DNA from: PRO6 sp049646625
GTDB taxonomy: Bacteria; Pseudomonadota; Alphaproteobacteria; Rhizobiales; Xanthobacteraceae
Length of the DNA stretch: 50,276 nucleotides
NCBI GenBank assembly: GCA_049646625.1
Contig: JBARWE010000156.1
Span: forward strand, 1 to 50,276
Direction of reading: 5' to 3'
Each line of letters opens with the position of its first letter. The first letter of the stretch is position 1. This document shows positions 33,111 through 42,226 of the stretch, one piece after another. The position numbers and the translations under genes were made by a program. The notes under the pieces were generated by a model. The model did no database searches and was not told the origin of the DNA. It saw only the letters and a list, made by a program, of their open reading frames with translations.

Positions 33111-34033
33111 ATGGGTGTCGGACCTTCTGAAAGCGATAGCGCCTCCGTAGCGGCCACGACCGCGGCTGGTCGCCACAAGGGCGAGCTTAGAATCGCGCTG
33201 GCTCTTACGGGTACGTTTACGGTACTCGAGGTCATCGGCGCTTTTTGAACCAGTAGCCTCGCACTGCTTGCAGATGCAGCCCATATGCTCACCGATGTGG
33301 GTGGTTTAGCTTTGGTGCTCATCGCGATCCGGTTCGCAGAGAGACCGCGGACCCCGCAGAATACTTACGGCTATGTGCGCATGGAGGTGCTTTCGGCACT
33401 CGCCAATGCCGTTGTTCTACTGCTGCTGACCATTTACATTTTATACGATGCGTATCAGCGCTTCCAAAGCCCGCCAAAAATAATCGGTAGCCCGATGCTG
33501 GCGGTCGCCGACGCCGGTCTTGTCGTAAATCTCATCAGTGTGAAACTTCTTTCTGCCGGCTCGACGGAAAGCCTCAACGTCAAGGGGGCATACTTCGAGG
33601 TGCTCGCGGATATGCTCGGCTCGCTCGGCGTGATTGTCGCAGCACTGGTCGTCCTTTTGACGGGCTGGGATCTTGTCGATCCAATCATCGGCGCTGGCAT
33701 CGGACTTTTTATCGTGCCGCGAACCTGGATTCTGCTCAAGCAGGCAATTCATATTTTAATGGAGGGAACGCCTCCGAATTCGACATGGCGTCCGCACGCG
33801 CCACCCTTGCCTCTGCTCAAGAGATCATGAAAGCGAAATTCAGGCTGACGCATGTGACGATCCAGATCGAGGATCAAGCACTGCAGAATGCCGAGCAACC
33901 GCAGCGCGTCTGGACCGATCAGGCTGTTTGGGGCGTGCTGAAAGCCCCAGTCACCGACGGACGGAAGAGTCGATTTCGCTGCAAGAGGCCGCGCGCTCGG
34001 CCTTCCTCGCAAAGCCAAGCGGCGAAGCCATGA
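33111..34033 (+). pseudogene. broken CzcD-type cation diffusion facilitator (CDF) gene
   Basis: The frame starts MGVGPSESDSASVAATTAAG at 33111 and reads through EVIGAF to a TGA at 33246-33248, then continues in the same frame as TSSLALLADAAHMLTDVGG, the conserved CDF metal-site helix (HMLTD). Membrane helices up to about 33760 are intact (ESLNVKGAYFEVLADMLGSL, ILMEGTPP). After EGTPP the CDF sequence jumps frame: the +1 frame gives FDMASARATLAS and, directly joined, AQEIMKAKFRLTHVTIQIED. About 45 residues of the cytoplasmic domain (the HDLHVW region) are therefore missing. A nonsense codon, a frameshift and a deletion make loss of function almost certain. A reading frame could restart at the ATG 33285 but would lack the first helices. 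Confidence 0.85.
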
Positions 34034-34052
34034 CGCTCATGTGAAGTTTCTA

Positions 34053-35345
34053 CTAGCCGCGATACTCGCCCGGAAACACCATGTCCTGGTCGACAAGAAT
34101 GTTAAACCTGTACCCCGGTCGAATCTCCAGTGTCGGCTGCACATCCATATTGCGCGATATCGTGCGCTCCGCCATGCGACCGAAGGTTTCGACGAAAGAG
34201 CGCCGCGCGGCATTTTCGGCGCTGTTCTCCATCCCGAAGGAATTGCGGTCGCGCGGAATTGCCATCTCCGTTCCGGCGCCAATCAGCGCGATCAGGATCG
34301 CCGAGCCGAAGGTTTGAAGCAATTTCCGGTCGACCTTGTCGCTAAACCCGCCATAGCCCTGCGCGTCGGCGCCTGCCATCCCACCGATTTGCAACGTCGA
34401 GCCGTTCGGTAGAATGATGTCGGTCCAGACGACGAGCACGCGCGACTGGCCGAAAGAGACCTTGCTGTCGTAGCGCCCGAGCAGCCGCGTCCCCTGGGGG
34501 ATGAGAAGCCGATGTCCGGTCGCGCTGTCATATACATTTTGTGACACCTGCGCCGTGATGCGTCCAGGAAGGTCGGAGTTGATGCTGGTAATCAGTGTGG
34601 CTGGGATCACGGAGCCGCGCTTGAGCTCGAATGGCGAGCGCTGCGGCACCACCTGGTTCTGCAGATAGCCGAGCTTGGCGAGGTCACTGTTGAAGAAGTT
34701 CTCCTTCGATGTCTGCCCATTCGGATCGATCTGCTGTCCGGTGAGCCCGGCACGGAGCGCGGCCGCGTAGAGATCGGCCGCGCCGCCGTTGCCGAGCGAG
34801 CCCGCCGGACCTGTTTGTTGTTGCCGCTGTGCTCCGCCGGGTGCGGCGGTTTGCAGCTTGGAAAGGTTTATGCCGAGCGGGGAATCATAGGCGGAATCGT
34901 TGGCCTGAAGGCGCGCCATGCGCTGACGCTGCTGCTCGCGCAGATATTGTTCGCGCTGTTCGCGCTCGATGCGCGCGCGCCAGGCTTCCTCGGATTCGGC
35001 TGTCGAGGGTTCGCGCACCGGCTGCGGCGCCACGCTGAAGGGGTTGGACGCGGGCCGCTCGGGCGCCGGCGGAGGCGCGGACTGAAAGACTTGCGCTGGC
35101 GTCGGGTCCTCGATGATGCCGTCCGGCACATTACGCTTCATTGCATCGGCGTAGCTGGACGCGGGAATCGATGTCGGACCGTCGGAGCCGCGGTCGCGGA
35201 AATACAAGCCCCGCGTCGTCAGGCCATACAGGATCACGCCGAAGAACAGCACGACGAACACGATCGCGGCGATCACCGGCAGCCGGTTGAGACGACGGAT
35301 CTTCGGCGCCGGCCTGCCGGCATTGAGATCAAGTGACTGCGCCAT
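34053..35345 (-). CDS. trbI: mating-channel protein TrbI (VirB10-like)
   Basis: A protein of 430 residues from the ATG at 35345, with GGGGAGG upstream. One N-terminal membrane helix (about 23-46, LPVIAAIVFVVLFFGVILYG) is followed by a Pro-rich, charged periplasmic linker and coiled part (EREQREQYLREQQRQRMARL). The C-terminal VirB10/TrbI beta-barrel domain begins near 230 (ELKRGSVIPATLITSINSDL) and contains LIPQGTRLLGRYDSK and LLQTFGSAILIALIGAGTEM (antenna helix). VirB10-type proteins span both membranes and sense ATPase energy. It is the last gene of traI-trbBCDEJKLFGHI and ends 19 bp from the broken CDF gene. Confidence 0.95.
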   Translation of the reverse strand: MAQSLDLNAGRPAPKIRRLNRLPVIAAIVFVVLFFGVILYGLTTRGLYFRDRGSDGPTSIPASSYADAMKRNVPDGIIEDPTPAQVFQSAPPPAPERPASNPFSVAPQPVREPSTAESEEAWRARIEREQREQYLREQQRQRMARLQANDSAYDSPLGINLSKLQTAAPGGAQRQQQTGPAGSLGNGGAADLYAAALRAGLTGQQIDPNGQTSKENFFNSDLAKLGYLQNQVVPQRSPFELKRGSVIPATLITSINSDLPGRITAQVSQNVYDSATGHRLLIPQGTRLLGRYDSKVSFGQSRVLVVWTDIILPNGSTLQIGGMAGADAQGYGGFSDKVDRKLLQTFGSAILIALIGAGTEMAIPRDRNSFGMENSAENAARRSFVETFGRMAERTISRNMDVQPTLEIRPGYRFNILVDQDMVFPGEYRG

Positions 35346-35357
35346 CACCGACCTCCC

Positions 35358-35795
35358 CTAACCACGCTGCATGACAGACACCGGGCTCGTCGGCTTCGCG
35401 CCGGAGGCCGTCACCGCATAGGCGCGGCCGAGGTCGAGTTGCTGCGTCGACAGTCGCGCCAGGATCCTGCCGTCGAGAGTGTCCACCACATAGGCGAGCG
35501 CGATCGCTTTCTGGTCCGGCTGTTGATCAGTCGCGACCGCGTAACCCCATCCACGCAAAGCCGCCTCGAGCGCCTGGCCGAACGGCGAGCCCTCGGACTT
35601 CAGGACGATCGTGCCGCTCGCGGGACCGACGTGCTCGGCGAGACGACTGACCATATCGCCGGCGATGGCGCTCGCGGCCGCGGGCGACAGCTCGACGCGT
35701 GACGAGCTTGCGCTAAGCCCGGGTCGACCGATCGTGCTGCAGGCTCCGAGCAGCAGCGCGAACAGGCCGACGGGAACGACGCAGCGCGTGATCAT
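35358..35795 (-). CDS. trbH: conjugal transfer lipoprotein TrbH
   Basis: A protein of 145 residues from the ATG at 35795, chosen because it opens a lipoprotein signal (VPVGLFALLLGAC, lipobox LGAC). The mature domain has VELSPAAASAIAGDMVSRLA and a C-terminal strand pattern (IALAYVVDTLDGRILARLST). In Ti-type systems TrbH is an outer-membrane-associated lipoprotein of the transfer channel, comparable in place to VirB7-like components. It is packed between trbG and trbI with 2-12 bp spacing. Confidence 0.9.
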   Translation of the reverse strand: MITRCVVPVGLFALLLGACSTIGRPGLSASSSRVELSPAAASAIAGDMVSRLAEHVGPASGTIVLKSEGSPFGQALEAALRGWGYAVATDQQPDQKAIALAYVVDTLDGRILARLSTQQLDLGRAYAVTASGAKPTSPVSVMQRG

Positions 35796-35797
35796 CG

Positions 35798-36634
35798 TCA
35801 ACCTCCCCGCCGGATCGTGACCTTTTGCTGCGTCCACCATCCCACGCCTGAGACAAGCACCGCTTCGTCGATGCGATAGTCGACGATCATCATCGAACCT
35901 TTCATGCGGTAATTGACGATGCGGTTCTCGCCGCCCGAGATCGCGAACAAGACCGGCGCATCGGTTCCGGCGAGCGAAGACGGAAACTGGATGTACGTCT
36001 TCTCCCCATCTGAGTAGACTCGCGTCGGCCGCCAGCTCGCATTGCCGCTGACGTAATATGAAAAGTTGAGCTGCTCGGCCGGAACGTTGGCGCCGGGGAT
36101 CGTGCTCGCCTCAAGCCGAGCATTGATATCCGCCATCCGCGCCGCGACGCCCTCGGGATATTCGAAGGCGACACGCGCCATGTATTGCGTCGCATGCGAT
36201 TTGAGCTGGACGTGATAGGTGCGCCGTGACGTGGTGACGATCATCGAGGTTATGAGGCCGGGCTCGGACGGCTTGACGATGAGGTGGATCGCCTGGCCGC
36301 CAACCGCACCGGACGTAGCCGGCTCGACCTTCCAGCGCACCGTGTCGCCGACGAGCACGTCGCGCACCACCTCTCCCGGCTGCAGCTCGATATCGCAGAC
36401 CTGCAACGGCGAGCACACGATCGACGGCTGGATCTCGCCATAGAGAAAGATCACCTTGCCGTCCGGCCCGTGGGTCACGAGCCCCGGAGCGGTGCGCCAG
36501 CGTCCCGACAAATTCGTGCCCTTCGCCTCATTCCGGTTGAGACGCTGTGCGGAAGCGTAATCGACAAAAAGCGTCGCAAACGCGGCCGCGAAGGCAATGG
36601 AGAGGATTGTCCGTCCGGATCGGCGTGATGTCAT
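35798..36634 (-). CDS. trbG: mating-channel protein TrbG (VirB9-like)
   Basis: A protein of 278 residues with a signal peptide (ILSIAFAAAFATLFVDYASA). The N-terminal VirB9 domain includes GKVIFLYGEIQPSIVCSPLQ and VGDTVRWKVEPATSG. The C-terminal OB-like domain includes NFSYYVSGNASWRPTRVYSD, YIQFPSS and a final VGWWTQQKVTIRRGG. VirB9/TrbG forms the outer-membrane core complex with TrbI and a lipoprotein. Two Cys residues near 74-80 may form a disulfide. It lies 22 bp downstream of trbF and 2 bp upstream of trbH in the same operon. Confidence 0.95.
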   Translation of the reverse strand: MTSRRSGRTILSIAFAAAFATLFVDYASAQRLNRNEAKGTNLSGRWRTAPGLVTHGPDGKVIFLYGEIQPSIVCSPLQVCDIELQPGEVVRDVLVGDTVRWKVEPATSGAVGGQAIHLIVKPSEPGLITSMIVTTSRRTYHVQLKSHATQYMARVAFEYPEGVAARMADINARLEASTIPGANVPAEQLNFSYYVSGNASWRPTRVYSDGEKTYIQFPSSLAGTDAPVLFAISGGENRIVNYRMKGSMMIVDYRIDEAVLVSGVGWWTQQKVTIRRGG

Positions 36635-36656
36635 GACTGTTTACTCCGGGCCCTGC

Positions 36657-37319
36657 TCACAATTGCGCCGTCCAGTCGAAGTCGCGCAGGTAAAGACCGA
36701 TGGGATTAAGACGGATCGTCTGTTCGTCCTGGGGCGGCGTCAGCACGACGGTTGCGACGCCGCGAAACCGCCGCGTCGCGAGCTCCTTGCCGCGGCGGTC
36801 ACGCTCAATCTCGGCCCAGTCGATTTGGTAGCTCTGGTTCGACAGCGCGACGACGTTGCTGACCTCAATCGATACGATCGCCGTGCGCGCCTTCACAAAC
36901 GGCGAGTTTTCGCGAAACCATGAATTGATCTTTTCAGTAGCCGGATCGGCCGTGCGCAACATCGCGTAGGTCCGATCGATATATTGCTTCTGGACGGCAG
37001 TGTCGGGCGATACCGACCTGAAGCTGCTCACGAAGCCCGCCAGCGTCGCCCGCACGACGCGCGCATCGGCATATTCGATCTGTTGCGGAAAGCCTGCCGT
37101 GACCGCGCTGCCAAGTTTGTCCACTTCTATGATGTACGGGACGAGCTTCACTTGCGTGCTCTGATAGAGCGCATAGGAGGTGGCGATCACGGCCAGGGCC
37201 ATCCCGGTGACGCCAACGATGCGCCAGGCGGATGCGGCCTTCACATAGGACCCGTATCGTTCGTTCCATTCCTGCCGTGCCGCGAGGTACGGATTCTCCG
37301 GTGTCGTCTGCCTTGCCAT
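36657..37319 (-). CDS. trbF: inner-membrane mating-channel protein TrbF (VirB8-like)
   Basis: A protein of 220 residues starting MARQTTPENPYLAARQEWNE, typical of TrbF. One membrane helix lies at about 31-51 (WRIVGVTGMALAVIATSYAL). The periplasmic NTF2-like VirB8 domain follows (VKLVPYIIEVDKLGSAVTAG, ENSPFVKARTAIVSIEV, SYQIDWAEIERDRRGKELAT). VirB8-type proteins nucleate channel assembly. It is 18 bp downstream of trbL and 22 bp upstream of trbG. Confidence 0.95.
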   Translation of the reverse strand: MARQTTPENPYLAARQEWNERYGSYVKAASAWRIVGVTGMALAVIATSYALYQSTQVKLVPYIIEVDKLGSAVTAGFPQQIEYADARVVRATLAGFVSSFRSVSPDTAVQKQYIDRTYAMLRTADPATEKINSWFRENSPFVKARTAIVSIEVSNVVALSNQSYQIDWAEIERDRRGKELATRRFRGVATVVLTPPQDEQTIRLNPIGLYLRDFDWTAQL

Positions 37320-37337
37320 CCCCCACCCTCGCCGCCC

Positions 37338-38528
37338 CTATTGGCGCTCGTCGGCATTGTTGTTGCGTTGTCCTGATTGCGGCTTGTTTCTGCGCTCATC
37401 GAGCTTTGCGTTGGCGAGTCCGAGCGTCGACGCGCCCCATGTCCCCGGAATGCCGATCGCCTTGTCGCGTGCCGCGGACGACAGAGCGCCGCCGGCGGCG
37501 CCGATGGCGTCGCTCATTCCCCTGAGCGCCGCTGCCCCGAACGACGCTCCCCCACTGCGGGCGTCGGCGTAGCTCGACGCGCCCATGCGCGCAGCGCCGG
37601 CGCTGAGCGAAGCGGTACCGACCGCCATCGAGCCTGCGCCCGCCGCAAAAGCTGCCGTCTGGCTCCCCGCCCGTAAGGCCTCCATCCCGCTCGAGACGGA
37701 GACGCCCTGCACCACGCCCTGGATGATCGACGGCACATACATCGCAATCATGAACACCACGACCGAAATGCCGGCGATCGCGAGCGTCGAAAGAAACTGG
37801 TCGCCGGTCGATGGCGAGTTCGCGAGATTGACGAGAACCTCGGAGCCGATGCGCGCGATCATGACGAGCGCCATCAGCTTCATGCCGACCGAGAAGGCAT
37901 AGACGAGGTAGCGGACAGAAAAGTCCTTTGTGAACGAGCTCCCGCCGAGGCCCAGCAGAATCATGCCGGCGAGAAGCCCGACATACATCTCCACCATCAC
38001 CGCCACGAAGATCGCCGCCACCAGTGCGAAGGCCACGACGACGACAATCATCGCAAAGACAGCGGCGATGGCGAGTGCGTTGTCCTGGAACAATCCGAAC
38101 TGCGCCTTCGACGACAACGCAGAGGCGACCTTCAGACCGGCATTGAACACGTTCGCGGGCGACGCCCCGCCGCCGCCTGCGCCGATCTGGAACAGACTGT
38201 CGACGACCGCCTTGGCGAAGGCCGGGCCGCGCTCGAGCATGAACGCGAACAGTCCGATGAACAGAATGCGCCGCACCAGCTCGGCAAACCAGCTATCGAG
38301 CGAGGCCGCCTGCAGTGCGAGCCAGATCGCCGCGATGCCGACTTCGATGCCGGCGAGAATCCAAAACAAGGAGCGCGCCGCCTGCAGGATCGTCGTTTCC
38401 CACCCCTTCGTGGCCGTGACCACTTCGTTCTCGAGATTGGTCAGCAAGCTGCCGTCCTGCGCGAGCGCCGGCGACGTGAGCAAGAGCAGCACGGCAATCA
38501 TCGGAAATAGGCGGTTCGCTCTCGGCAT
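37338..38528 (-). CDS. trbL: polytopic membrane protein TrbL (VirB6-like)
   Basis: A protein of 396 residues. A signal-like start (LFPMIAVLLLLTSPALAQ) is followed by about six or seven hydrophobic segments between 45 and 300, typical of TrbL/VirB6. The Gly/Ala-rich C-terminal third (AAFAAGAGSMAVGTASLSAG, GAAGGALSSAARDKAIGIPG) is low-complexity and variable in this family. VirB6-like proteins form part of the inner-membrane DNA path. ATG at 38528, 9 bp after the trbK stop. Confidence 0.94.
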   Translation of the reverse strand: MPRANRLFPMIAVLLLLTSPALAQDGSLLTNLENEVVTATKGWETTILQAARSLFWILAGIEVGIAAIWLALQAASLDSWFAELVRRILFIGLFAFMLERGPAFAKAVVDSLFQIGAGGGGASPANVFNAGLKVASALSSKAQFGLFQDNALAIAAVFAMIVVVVAFALVAAIFVAVMVEMYVGLLAGMILLGLGGSSFTKDFSVRYLVYAFSVGMKLMALVMIARIGSEVLVNLANSPSTGDQFLSTLAIAGISVVVFMIAMYVPSIIQGVVQGVSVSSGMEALRAGSQTAAFAAGAGSMAVGTASLSAGAARMGASSYADARSGGASFGAAALRGMSDAIGAAGGALSSAARDKAIGIPGTWGASTLGLANAKLDERRNKPQSGQRNNNADERQ

Positions 38529-38537
38529 GATGGCGTC

Positions 38538-38705
38538 CTATTCCTTCCAGCGCGGGCGCATCGGCTGTCCGCCCGTCGTGTCGTAGTCCTGCTTGGTGTC
38601 GAAAAAGCTGGATGGCTTCTGGCTCGATGGCGCGAGCCTCAACCACAAGCCGCCGCTGGCAAGCGCGATGATCGCGATGATGAGGACGATGTAGAGCGGT
38701 CTCAC
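38538..38705 (-). CDS. trbK: small inner-membrane protein TrbK
   Basis: A short gene in the trbJ-trbL gap: GTG at 38705 overlapping the trbJ stop (TGGTGA), 55 residues, stop at 38538. It reads MRPLYIVLIIAIIALASGGL followed by a Trp/Leu stretch and a conserved-looking end DYDTTGGQPMRPRW. One membrane helix covers about residues 4-24. Position between trbJ and trbL is that of trbK, which provides entry exclusion in related plasmids. The start and small size make it easy to miss. Confidence 0.75.
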   Translation of the reverse strand: MRPLYIVLIIAIIALASGGLWLRLAPSSQKPSSFFDTKQDYDTTGGQPMRPRWKE

Positions 38706-39505
38706 CAGCGCGGCTCCATCGTCTGGCCGCCTGACGTCGACGGCGAGGTCGAGGTGAAGAACTGATCGCGGCGCGCCTGTGCGAGATCATCCTTCGACTG
38801 CTGCGATTGAAACCAGGTCCCCATCATCGTCACCTGTTGCGAAAACAAGCCGCGCAGCTTCTGCATCTGCGCGACTTGTTGGGCTGCGATCTGGTGTCCC
38901 ACCTGTAGCGCCTTCATTTGGCCATCGGCACTTTGCGACAATCCGCGAAGCTGGCTCATCGTCGTCTCTTCCGACGTGAACTGATCCGAGGTCAGTCCTG
39001 CGGCCTTCAAACTCGCGCCGATGGTGTCCCGGTTCGTGGTCGACCAGCCCTGCCAGGTCGACGAGAAGCTCGATCCCGTCGGCAAATTGGTCTTGAAGTC
39101 GGCGTAGCTCTTGAACCGCTGCTTGAGTACGTCATCGGCATTGCCCATCGAGAAGGCGATGCCCTGCCCTTGCCCGACGATGTTACGCAACTGGTTCAGG
39201 TCACGTTCGACCTGCCCCCAGATCTGCTGCGGAAGCTGCGCGGTGTTCTGCAGCATGTTTTCGTAGATGCGAAGCTGGTTCTGAATCTGTTGGGCAAGCT
39301 GCGTGATCTGCGTGATCTGATTGTTGATCTGTTCGGTCGATTTGCCGACCATCGTGATCAGTTCGGAATTGTTGAGAAGCTGCGTCCATTCGGTCGCGCC
39401 CCCACCGATCGCGCCGCCGCCGCCGGCGGCGGCAGGCGCCGCGGCAACGATGCAGGACAACGTCGCGGCGAACGCACGGTTAAGCAGACAGAAGCGTGTC
39501 GGCAT
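38702..39505 (-). CDS. trbJ: conjugal transfer protein TrbJ (VirB5-like)
   Basis: A protein of 267 residues from the ATG at 39505, which follows GAGGAG and opens a signal peptide (AFAATLSCIVAAAPAAAG). The mature protein is a long helical, Gln-rich periplasmic protein with ATEWTQLLNNSELITMVGKS, then INNQITQITQLAQQIQNQLR, and QMQKLRGLFSQQVTMMGTWF near the end. TrbJ/VirB5 is a minor pilus component that may contact recipients. It overlaps the end of trbE by 26 nt and the start of trbK by 4 nt. Confidence 0.95.
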   Translation of the reverse strand: MPTRFCLLNRAFAATLSCIVAAAPAAAGGGGAIGGGATEWTQLLNNSELITMVGKSTEQINNQITQITQLAQQIQNQLRIYENMLQNTAQLPQQIWGQVERDLNQLRNIVGQGQGIAFSMGNADDVLKQRFKSYADFKTNLPTGSSFSSTWQGWSTTNRDTIGASLKAAGLTSDQFTSEETTMSQLRGLSQSADGQMKALQVGHQIAAQQVAQMQKLRGLFSQQVTMMGTWFQSQQSKDDLAQARRDQFFTSTSPSTSGGQTMEPRW

Positions 39506-41918
39506 CGGCCACTCCTCTTTCTTCCAGCCAGCGCGCCGGCCAATCGGCTGCTTGCGCCTGACGAAGATCAGCGATCCGTGCGAGATCGTCCTTTCCGGTC
39601 GCGCCAACGAAGGCGAGCGTCACAGGGCCGAGCGCCATGTCGAACAAGCGACGGCCGACCGGCGACACGACGTAGTATTCCCGCTTCGGGATCGCGGTCG
39701 CGACGATCTCGATCTGCCGCTCATTGAAGCCGATGCGCTCGTAGAACTCGCGCGTGCCGGTTTCCCGCGCCGCACCGTTCGGCAGGCAGATCTTGGTCGG
39801 GCAGGATTCCTTGAGGACGTCGATGATGCCGGAACGCTCGGCATCCGAGATTGACTGCGTCGCCAGCACGACGGCGCAATTCGCCTTGCGCAGCACCTTC
39901 AGCCACTCACGAATCTTGTCCCTGAAGGTTGGGTGCCCCAACATGAGCCACGCTTCATCCAGAATGATGAGGCTCGGCGCTCCGGTCAGGCGCTTCTCAA
40001 TGCGTCGGAACAGATAAAGCAATACCGGAACAAGATTGCGCTCACCCATCGCCATGAGTTGTTCGATTTCGAAGGTCTGGCATTCGGACATCAATAGACC
40101 GTCCTGCTCGGCATCCAGCAGGTGGCCCATCGGTCCGTCGACCGTGTAGGAATGCAGCGCGTCTTTGATCTCGCGAAGCTGGACGCCGCTCACGAAATCC
40201 GACAGCGAACGCCCGCGGGCGTTCGCCATTAACGCGATCTGCCGGGAGATCGCGTTGCGATGGTCCGGCGTCACCTTCACGCCCTGCAGCGCCACCAGTG
40301 TCTCGATCCACTCCGCCGCCCAGGCGCGATCCGTATCGTCCTCGAGCTCAGCGAGAGGACAGAACGACAGCCCCTCCCCCGCCCCAACGTCATAGTGATC
40401 GCCCCCCGCTGCCACCGTCAGCGGAAACATCGAGCGCCCTTTGTCGAAGCAGAAAAGCTGCGCGCCGGCGTAGCGGCGAAACTGCGCCGCGATAAGCGCG
40501 AGAAGTGTGGACTTGCCCGACCCCGTCGGACCGAACACGAGCGTGTGGCCCACATCGTCGACGTGCAGGTTCAGCCGGAAGGGGGTCGAGCCGGAGGCGA
40601 CCTGCATCAGCGGCGGGGCGCCCGGCGGATAGAATGGACAGGGCGCGGTCGGGCTGCCGGACCAGACCGCGTTCAGCGGAATCATGTCGGCGAGGTTGCG
40701 GGTGCTGATGAGCGGCTCGCGGATATTGGCGTACCAATTGCCGGGCAGTGACCCGAGAAAGGCTTCCGTCGCGTTCAGCGTCTCGATGCGCGCGCCGAAA
40801 CCTTCCGCCTGGATGAGGCGCCGCACCGCTTCGGCCTTCTCGCGCAGGCGCCGCTCCTCGGTGTCGAAGATCACGACAACCGGCGTGTAATAGCCGTAGG
40901 CGACGAGGCCGGACGACGCTTGTCCGATCGCGTCCTCGGTTTCGGCGACCATCAGGACCGCGTCCTGGTCGATCGATCGTGAATTGGTCTGAAAGAGCTG
41001 GTCAAAGAATGGCCGGACCTTCTGCTGCCACTTCTTGCGTGTGCGCTCGAGCCGCGTCCGCGCCTCCTGATCGTCCAGGAACATGAACCTGCTCGACCAG
41101 CGATAGGTGAGTGGCATCAGGTCCAGCGCATTGAGAATGCCGGGCCAGCTTTCGGCCGGAAAACCGTCGATGCCGATGACCGCCAGATAGCGGTCGTCGA
41201 CCATCGGGGACAGGCCGTGGTGGAATTCGGCCGTCACCACGAAGTCCAGATACATCGGAATGTCGGGCAGACGGATCGGGTGGTTTTCGCCGGTGATGCA
41301 GAATCGCGCGAATTGAAAGAGCTCATCATAGCGCGCGCGCCGGACACTCCCGTCGTCCTCGACCTCGCGCGTCTGCATCCGCCGAATCGACAGAACGTTT
41401 CCGAGATATTGCTCGACCTCGCGGATCGACGTGAGGAACGCTTCGAGCGTCTTGTCGGCGAACGATGTCGAGCGGCTTTCGTCGTCGGAATACACATAGC
41501 GCGACAGACCCGACTTGCGGCGCTCCGCCGGGCGATAGGTCAGGATCAGGGCATGCTCGCTTTCGAAATGGCCGCTTTCCGCCTTGAAGCGCCGCCGGCG
41601 CTCGTTGTCGATCGCGCGCGTCACCGCATCGGGAAAGTGACAATCCTCGCGCGCGGGATAGGCCTGTGCCGGCACACGCACGGCCTCGACCTGGATCATC
41701 CATCCGGAGCCGAGGCGCGCGAGCACGGCGTTGATCAACCGCGAGACCTCGTTGCGCTCCACGTCGGTCGAGCTTTCGCTGTCGGGCCCAGCGAAATACC
41801 AGCCCGCCATCAGCGAGCCGTCTTTGAGCAGGATGACGCCGGGCGCGATGAGGCCGGCATAGGGCAAGAGGTCCGCGAAGGACGGTCCGCTATGTCGAAA
41901 CTCGCGCAACGCCACCAT
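39480..41918 (-). CDS. trbE: conjugative ATPase TrbE (VirB4-like)
   Basis: A protein of 812 residues from the ATG at 41918, eight bases after the trbD stop with GAGG upstream. The CagE/VirB4 N-terminal domain begins VALREFRHSGPSFADLLPYA. The C-terminal ATPase has Walker A GPTGSGKSTLLALIAAQF (near 455), Walker B SLIILDEAWLMLGHPTF (near 645) and the downstream VVLATQSISDAERSG block. This is the largest energising ATPase of the transfer channel. All motifs appear intact. An in-frame ATG at 42056 lies inside trbD and is not used. Confidence 0.96.
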   Translation of the reverse strand: MVALREFRHSGPSFADLLPYAGLIAPGVILLKDGSLMAGWYFAGPDSESSTDVERNEVSRLINAVLARLGSGWMIQVEAVRVPAQAYPAREDCHFPDAVTRAIDNERRRRFKAESGHFESEHALILTYRPAERRKSGLSRYVYSDDESRSTSFADKTLEAFLTSIREVEQYLGNVLSIRRMQTREVEDDGSVRRARYDELFQFARFCITGENHPIRLPDIPMYLDFVVTAEFHHGLSPMVDDRYLAVIGIDGFPAESWPGILNALDLMPLTYRWSSRFMFLDDQEARTRLERTRKKWQQKVRPFFDQLFQTNSRSIDQDAVLMVAETEDAIGQASSGLVAYGYYTPVVVIFDTEERRLREKAEAVRRLIQAEGFGARIETLNATEAFLGSLPGNWYANIREPLISTRNLADMIPLNAVWSGSPTAPCPFYPPGAPPLMQVASGSTPFRLNLHVDDVGHTLVFGPTGSGKSTLLALIAAQFRRYAGAQLFCFDKGRSMFPLTVAAGGDHYDVGAGEGLSFCPLAELEDDTDRAWAAEWIETLVALQGVKVTPDHRNAISRQIALMANARGRSLSDFVSGVQLREIKDALHSYTVDGPMGHLLDAEQDGLLMSECQTFEIEQLMAMGERNLVPVLLYLFRRIEKRLTGAPSLIILDEAWLMLGHPTFRDKIREWLKVLRKANCAVVLATQSISDAERSGIIDVLKESCPTKICLPNGAARETGTREFYERIGFNERQIEIVATAIPKREYYVVSPVGRRLFDMALGPVTLAFVGATGKDDLARIADLRQAQAADWPARWLEERGVADADTLLSA

Positions 41919-41926
41919 CGCCGACC

Positions 41927-42226
41927 TCAGTATTTGCGCCAGGGCGTCGAGGTCGGACGGTAATGCGGCCGGTAGCGGATATGCCGCAGATAGACGTGCC
42001 GCATCATCGGATCGGCTTTCGCCATCATGCGCAAGATGCCGACGATGCCACTCCACACGAGCAGTCCCAGCATGACGGAGAACCAGGTCAACACCACGAA
42101 AATCAGAATGACGGCGGCGAGCCCCGTCATCAGCACGAGCTCGCGATCCGCGCCCAGCAGCAGACTCGGGCGAGACAGCGCGCGATGGAGTCGCGAGCGA
42201 TGAAGATTGGAAAACGACTCAGCCAT
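41927..42226 (-). CDS. trbD: conjugal transfer protein TrbD (VirB3-like)
   Basis: A protein of 99 residues from the ATG at 42226 (MAESFSNLHRSRLHRALSRP). The VirB3-like pattern is a basic N-terminus followed by LLLGADRELVLMTGLAAVIL and one or two membrane helices (about 30-67), then a short basic tail. VirB3-type proteins work with the VirB4-type ATPase encoded next door. The start overlaps the trbC stop by 8 nt. Confidence 0.93.
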   Translation of the reverse strand: MAESFSNLHRSRLHRALSRPSLLLGADRELVLMTGLAAVILIFVVLTWFSVMLGLLVWSGIVGILRMMAKADPMMRHVYLRHIRYRPHYRPTSTPWRKY

